DNA of 64,000 nucleotides. It comes from Bactrocera neohumeralis (taxonomy: Eukaryota > Arthropoda > Insecta > Diptera > Tephritidae). Under the pieces are notes generated by a model. The model was given only the letters and a program-made list of their open reading frames with translations, searched no databases and was not told the DNA's origin. The position numbers and the translations under genes are program-made. Within the stretch, counting starts at the first letter, position 1. Each line of letters opens with the position of its first letter. The stretch is from assembly GCF_024586455.1 (NCBI RefSeq), contig NC_065921.1, positions 24,058,635-24,122,634 of the forward strand, read 5' to 3'. This document shows, one piece after another, positions 59,901-64,000 of the stretch.

Positions 59901-61550
59901 AACCTTTTTCTATGTTTGTGTGAAGTTTGACCTCCATATGTTAATGGGATCGTGTTTCAACGTTGTTTGCAATTCAATAAAATATTTAAAAGAAATCAAA
60001 TTGTTTTGAAACCTAGATGCAAGTTATCTACAACTTAATCCCGCTGAAATCTGAAATCTATAAATAGTGAAACTGACAACACTCCTAACCAGCCATTAGT
60101 CAAAAAAGAAGCCACACAGCCAGCAGTAGCGCAGAAGACACGACGATGTCAGCATTGATAAAATGGCCGCAACGATATCCGCCCTGTCGTCAGTCATCAG
60201 CACTTCAACCACCTGTCGCTGGAGAACTTTTGCTGCACCGTGGTTGGTTGGTTGGCTGGCGAAATTGCTCGTACGCGCGCACAAACACACGCGCCTATCT
60301 TTCTTTTTACACATAAGTACATAAGATTACATGCGGCCATGCGCGCATTTCTACAAGCGACTGCCTCTGCAGAGTTGGACGCGTCTGTCTGTAAGCTGCT
60401 TGTGCCACCAGCATGCGCGTATGCAACTACTTAAGCGCGTTTAAGACGCGAGTGCGCCACCGCGCGTTGCTGCAATTTTTATAATCGCTGCTAGATTCCC
60501 ACTTTGTCTTCGTCATTTTGCCTTTTCCACTTCACTTGCTTCATGCGCTGCTTTTTTTTCTCTCATTATTCTTATTATTACTTTTATATGCTTCTTCAAT
60601 AGGCAGCTGGTCGGTTGCTGCTGTTTGCGCGCTGTTTACCGGCTAGCTCCCGACTTGAGTTGACTTGAATTTTCCCTCGCCGTTTTTTCCGTGCTTTTGT
60701 TTTCGCGGCGTTCTAGTCAGCTGCCTGCCATCGCCGCGGTTCCTGTTCATAAATGCATAATTAAGCGGCGCGCAGCAACCATGTTTTACAACTACTGACG
60801 CGCTGCACTCCATACATATGTATATATGCAGCTGTGGCATGGCAGTGGCAGTGGCGATTTGCGAGCGTGTGCAATTTGTCCATTATGTTATTGTAGTTTT
60901 TGCATTTTCCATCGCTGCCAGTGCTTGCGATTGGCTGCCGCCGCGCTCGATATTAGCGCAATTAGCCGCGTTGGACGCGTTGGCCGCGGCCACTTTGTCG
61001 CCTTGACAGCGCCAGTCAGCGAAAGAGGTTGTGGTCAACGCCGCCACCGCCGCCATTACCGCCATTACATCAATCCGCCGACTGTGTGATCACTGCAACG
61101 TGCGCGCAGCTCTATCATCAGCGCATGCATGTCTGTATGTATGTAAGTATGTGTGCGGAGACCGGTGTAGACAGCGTTATTCACATCATTGTTGGCAGTT
61201 ATGTTAACGCGAATAACTGTGGTGATTGAGATGAGTGCGTGTGTGTGTGTTTGTTGATTATGGATATGATGTAGCATATGCGCGCTACTCACTTACATAT
61301 ACATACATATGTGTATGCAGGTGCGCGTGCGTGTATTTGTCAGTACTTATGCAATAAACAAGTAATTTTTTTAATACCGTTTACACTCAAGTACAGATGT
61401 GCCTACAACGTGCATATGTATGTACTTATGGTATTAAGCGCAATAATGAGATTCTTCCTTCTAGACTTGTCTAAGTGGAGTGCCCGGTTGCGGTATTAAA
61501 TTGAGCCGCTGCACTGCTCTGAGGGTTTCTCAACTCACACTCGCGTGGAA
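59901..61550. other. GC-richer region without a supported gene
   Basis: 60090-61540 resembles 47500-49780 in composition: CpG-containing, with TG/TATG simple repeats (61130-61160, 61227-61250) and no transposon features. Several 60-90-residue frames on both strands overlap one another, which is expected by chance in such sequence. It may be regulatory DNA or an untranslated exon of a neighbouring gene. Confidence 0.35.
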
Positions 61551-62257
61551 TTTTTTGTAATTTTTATGGCGCTGTCAGTTGTTGCAAAGAAAGTTATTTT
61601 TTATGGCTATTTCGTTATAAAAAATTATAGTAATAATCAGCGCGCGCAGAAGGGAAAGAAACAACTGGTCACTCGGCAAGTATATTTTTCCGGCTTTCAA
61701 TTCGAAATGAAAGCAAGCTTGGTAAAGTAGGTTTACTTTTTTTAAGTACTGTGAAGGAGAAAAAATATGACGCCATTATCGCCAAGTATTATAAATATTG
61801 TAGCTGACTCTAGAGGTGAAGTCAGGGTACAGAAAACAAGAATAAACCTTCCTTTGACTATCTTATATCCTTTACAGTTGCTTTTTTATAACATAAAAAT
61901 GTATTTATTAAAAAAATATTTTTATTTTGAGTTTGAACGTTGACTTTGTATGACAGCTATATCTTATAGTTGTCCGATCTGAACAATTTATTCGAAGATT
62001 ACAACGCTGCCTTGGAAAATAATCTGTGTCAAATTTCGTGAAGAAATCATGTCAAATGTAAAAGTTTTCCATATGATGAGTTGAGTCTGATCGGCCAGTT
62101 TGTACCACAGCTATATGCTATAGTGTTCCAACATCAGCTTTTTGGGCAGAAAAGAATATGTGCGAAATTTCAGATCGACTATACAACCGGACAGACTGAC
62201 GAACTTGACTAAATCGACTGGGCTCATCACGCTAATCATATAGTATATATAGTACAT
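61551..62257. repeat. intergenic with a dispersed repeat
   Basis: 61950-62245 contains phrases shared with 30720-30910 and 19150-19270 (ATGACAGCTATATC; GACAGACTGACGAACTTGAC, TAAATCGACT). Nothing is coding. Confidence 0.45.
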
Positions 62258-63480
62258 TGTGAAAAAGTACCCGGAAATGTACTCGCAAATATCACGCGAA
62301 ATATTAATTATTCATCAATATTTATTTTGTCTTGCCTTCAAAGTAATCTCCACCAGATGTGTAATACACATATGCCAACGATTTTTCCATTCCTCGACAC
62401 ACTTTTCATAAGCACTTTTTGGGCTAGCCTTCCTCTCCTTCAGCGAATTTTGTTTCATCTCTGCGATCGACTGAAAACGGATTCCACGGAGCGGCGATGC
62501 CAGTTTCGGAAACAAAAAAAATCACACGGAGTCAAATCTGGTGCATACGGTGGTATTGGTCATTGCGTTTTTGGCTTTAAATGCAGTCACAATCGTGGCT
62601 CGATGCGTTGGTGCATTATCATCGTGCAAAATTCATGAATTGTTCTTCCACAATTCCGACCATTTCCATTTCCGCCTCAGTACGTCCAAATAAAACTCCT
62701 TATTGACCGTCTGTGCCCCTTGAACAAGTTCATGACGCACCAGACCACGAATATCGAAAAAAACAATCAGCATCAGTTTGATTTTTGCGCAGCTTTGGCT
62801 TGGTTTCTTTTATTTCGGCTCGTTTTTCCTCCATTCCGATGATTGTGGGTTCATAAATCCCAATCTCATCGGCAGTTATAATGCTCTCCATGAATGTGGG
62901 ATCGGAATTCGCATGATCAAGCATGTCCAAAGAAACTTTTTACGATACTCTTTTTAGAAAAAACAATTCAGCTTTATCCGGACGAGTCGAACAAGAACGC
63001 GTTTCATATCAGAAATATCCACCAAAATCATTCGAACGGACTCGCGATAGATTTCAAGTTCTCTTGCCATTTCTGTAACACTTGCCTGACGATTTCACTT
63101 TTTAATATTTTCATCAGTTGAAGAGGTTGAGGGTCGTCCAGAATGAGGCATGCCTTCAACGATCTCTCGACCGTCTTTGAAGGCTTTGTACCGCTCGAAG
63201 GCTTGTGTTTTTGTTAAAACTAAATCACCGTAAACCTTTTCTAACATTCGCAATGGTTCCGCTCACGAAAATTGGTTAGAAATACCAAATTTGAGACAAA
63301 TTCTTTATTCGATATTTTTATCCATTGTAAAAATCGCAACGCACTGCTAAGGTATACCGACTTAAGTAGCTGCTGTAAAAAACTGGTTAACAGATCGCTC
63401 TCATTTTTGGGAATATAATTAAGGACAGTCCTACCAAGTTAGCAGAATATATATTTATTTAATATCAATTACGTGGGCGT
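62258..63480 (-). mobile_element. longest copy of the DRANSDPTF mariner lineage, decayed
   Basis: The 3' end at 62258 reads TTGTGAAAAAGTACCCGGAA. On the minus strand, broken frames run from a start region near 63240 (LEKVYGDLVLTKTQAFERYK-like), GREIVEGMPHSGRPST near 63160, NMLDHANSDPTFMESIITAD (about 62930-62870), and KPKLRKNQTDADCFFR. The C-terminus follows in the frame at 62515-62315: FPKLASPLRGIRFQSIAEMK, then CVEEWKNRWHMCI. Part of the centre (the HHDNA region) is only faintly readable near 62610. Confidence 0.8.
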
Positions 63481-64000
63481 TACAAACTGATTAATATACT
63501 CAGATCGGGATATACAAATGCGCGCACTGATGATATACCGGGGGCTTCTAATGAGGTGAGGAGCTGGTAGAATAAGAAATGCCTTTTTTTGTGCCAAATG
63601 TCGAGAATCAGATTAATAAATAACGTTTAAAAGATTACAATGACTGATCTATAAGACCTGATATGTCTTAGAAAGCATTTGAGAAAAAAATGCCATTTTT
63701 TGTAATTTTTACACTTTAGGCTCTTACATCCTGAGAGAGTTGTCAAAGTTCTGGAACTTTTGAGTTTTTGAATATATAAAGTTCCCTAAACTCATACGAC
63801 TGTGAGAAACATCATCTACAACCTAAACATCGAAAAGAACTTTCATCTACATCACATAGTCAATCTCTTCAATCTTGTGTCGAAAAAGTTAATAAAAAAA
63901 AGGGTAAACTGTTTAAATCGTTCACTATTTTGATTTCGACTTGATAGAGAAATATTAGTCATAATAATCATTCTGCTACTGGAAATATATCCATCTTTGA
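63481..64000. other. intergenic, no gene seen
   Basis: AT-rich sequence to the window edge without recognisable features. Confidence 0.4.

Noticed and set aside
60818..61089. Overlapping frames with a signal-like hydrophobic segment
   Set aside because: Two overlapping plus-strand frames and a minus-strand frame cover the same bases, as expected by chance in GC-rich DNA.
1..64000. tRNA, rRNA or LTR retrotransposons
   Set aside because: No convincing T-arm plus A-box/B-box combination, rRNA signature or paired long terminal repeats with primer sites could be found by reading; weak matches were judged chance.

Overview
This window is nuclear DNA from an insect, most likely a higher dipteran and probably a tephritid fruit fly. 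The evidence is AT-rich sequence, short GT-AG introns of about 65-95 bp, many mariner-type transposons, an RTE-type retrotransposon common in fly genomes, and mini-me-like repeats carrying a (GTCY)n microsatellite. The species call is inference from repeat content and could not be checked by search.

Only two genes are well supported, both on the minus strand. They are tandem paralogues of the SLC46 (proton-coupled folate transporter-like) branch of the major facilitator superfamily. Gene 1 (11417-16221) has 10 coding exons and 491 residues. Gene 2 (29180-35442) has 9 coding exons and 525 residues. All splice junctions were read by eye, are GT-AG and keep frame. Exons 3-7 have identical lengths in the two genes (151, 184, 187, 136, 137 nt), and the 347-nt exon 8 of gene 2 equals exons 8+9 of gene 1 (190+157).

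Most of the rest is a graveyard of transposable elements. By region: 1-7100, mariner copies, a mini-me-like insert and inverted RTE 3' ends; 7690-10830, an RTE element flanked by Tc1/mariner-like fragments; 11417-16221, gene 1, whose large second intron holds a tandem repeat with higher-order structure; 17180-28624, non-LTR remnants, several mariner lineages, a hAT fragment and a mariner carrying a nested MITE; 29180-35442, gene 2 with retrotransposon debris in its two long introns; 35941-47400, deleted mariners, a very AT-rich stretch at 40690-42130 and further transposon pieces; 47400-50080 and 59960-61550, two GC-richer stretches without recognisable coding or transposon sequence; 50080-63480, more decayed mariners, including an inverted head-to-head pair and a compact element that keeps only the transposase DNA-binding domain.

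No bacterial system, CRISPR array, rRNA or convincing tRNA was seen. The least explained structures are the tetrameric higher-order repeat in the intron of gene 1, a 68-nt pre-miRNA-like hairpin at 4441-4508, and tail-to-tail inverted RTE ends found twice.
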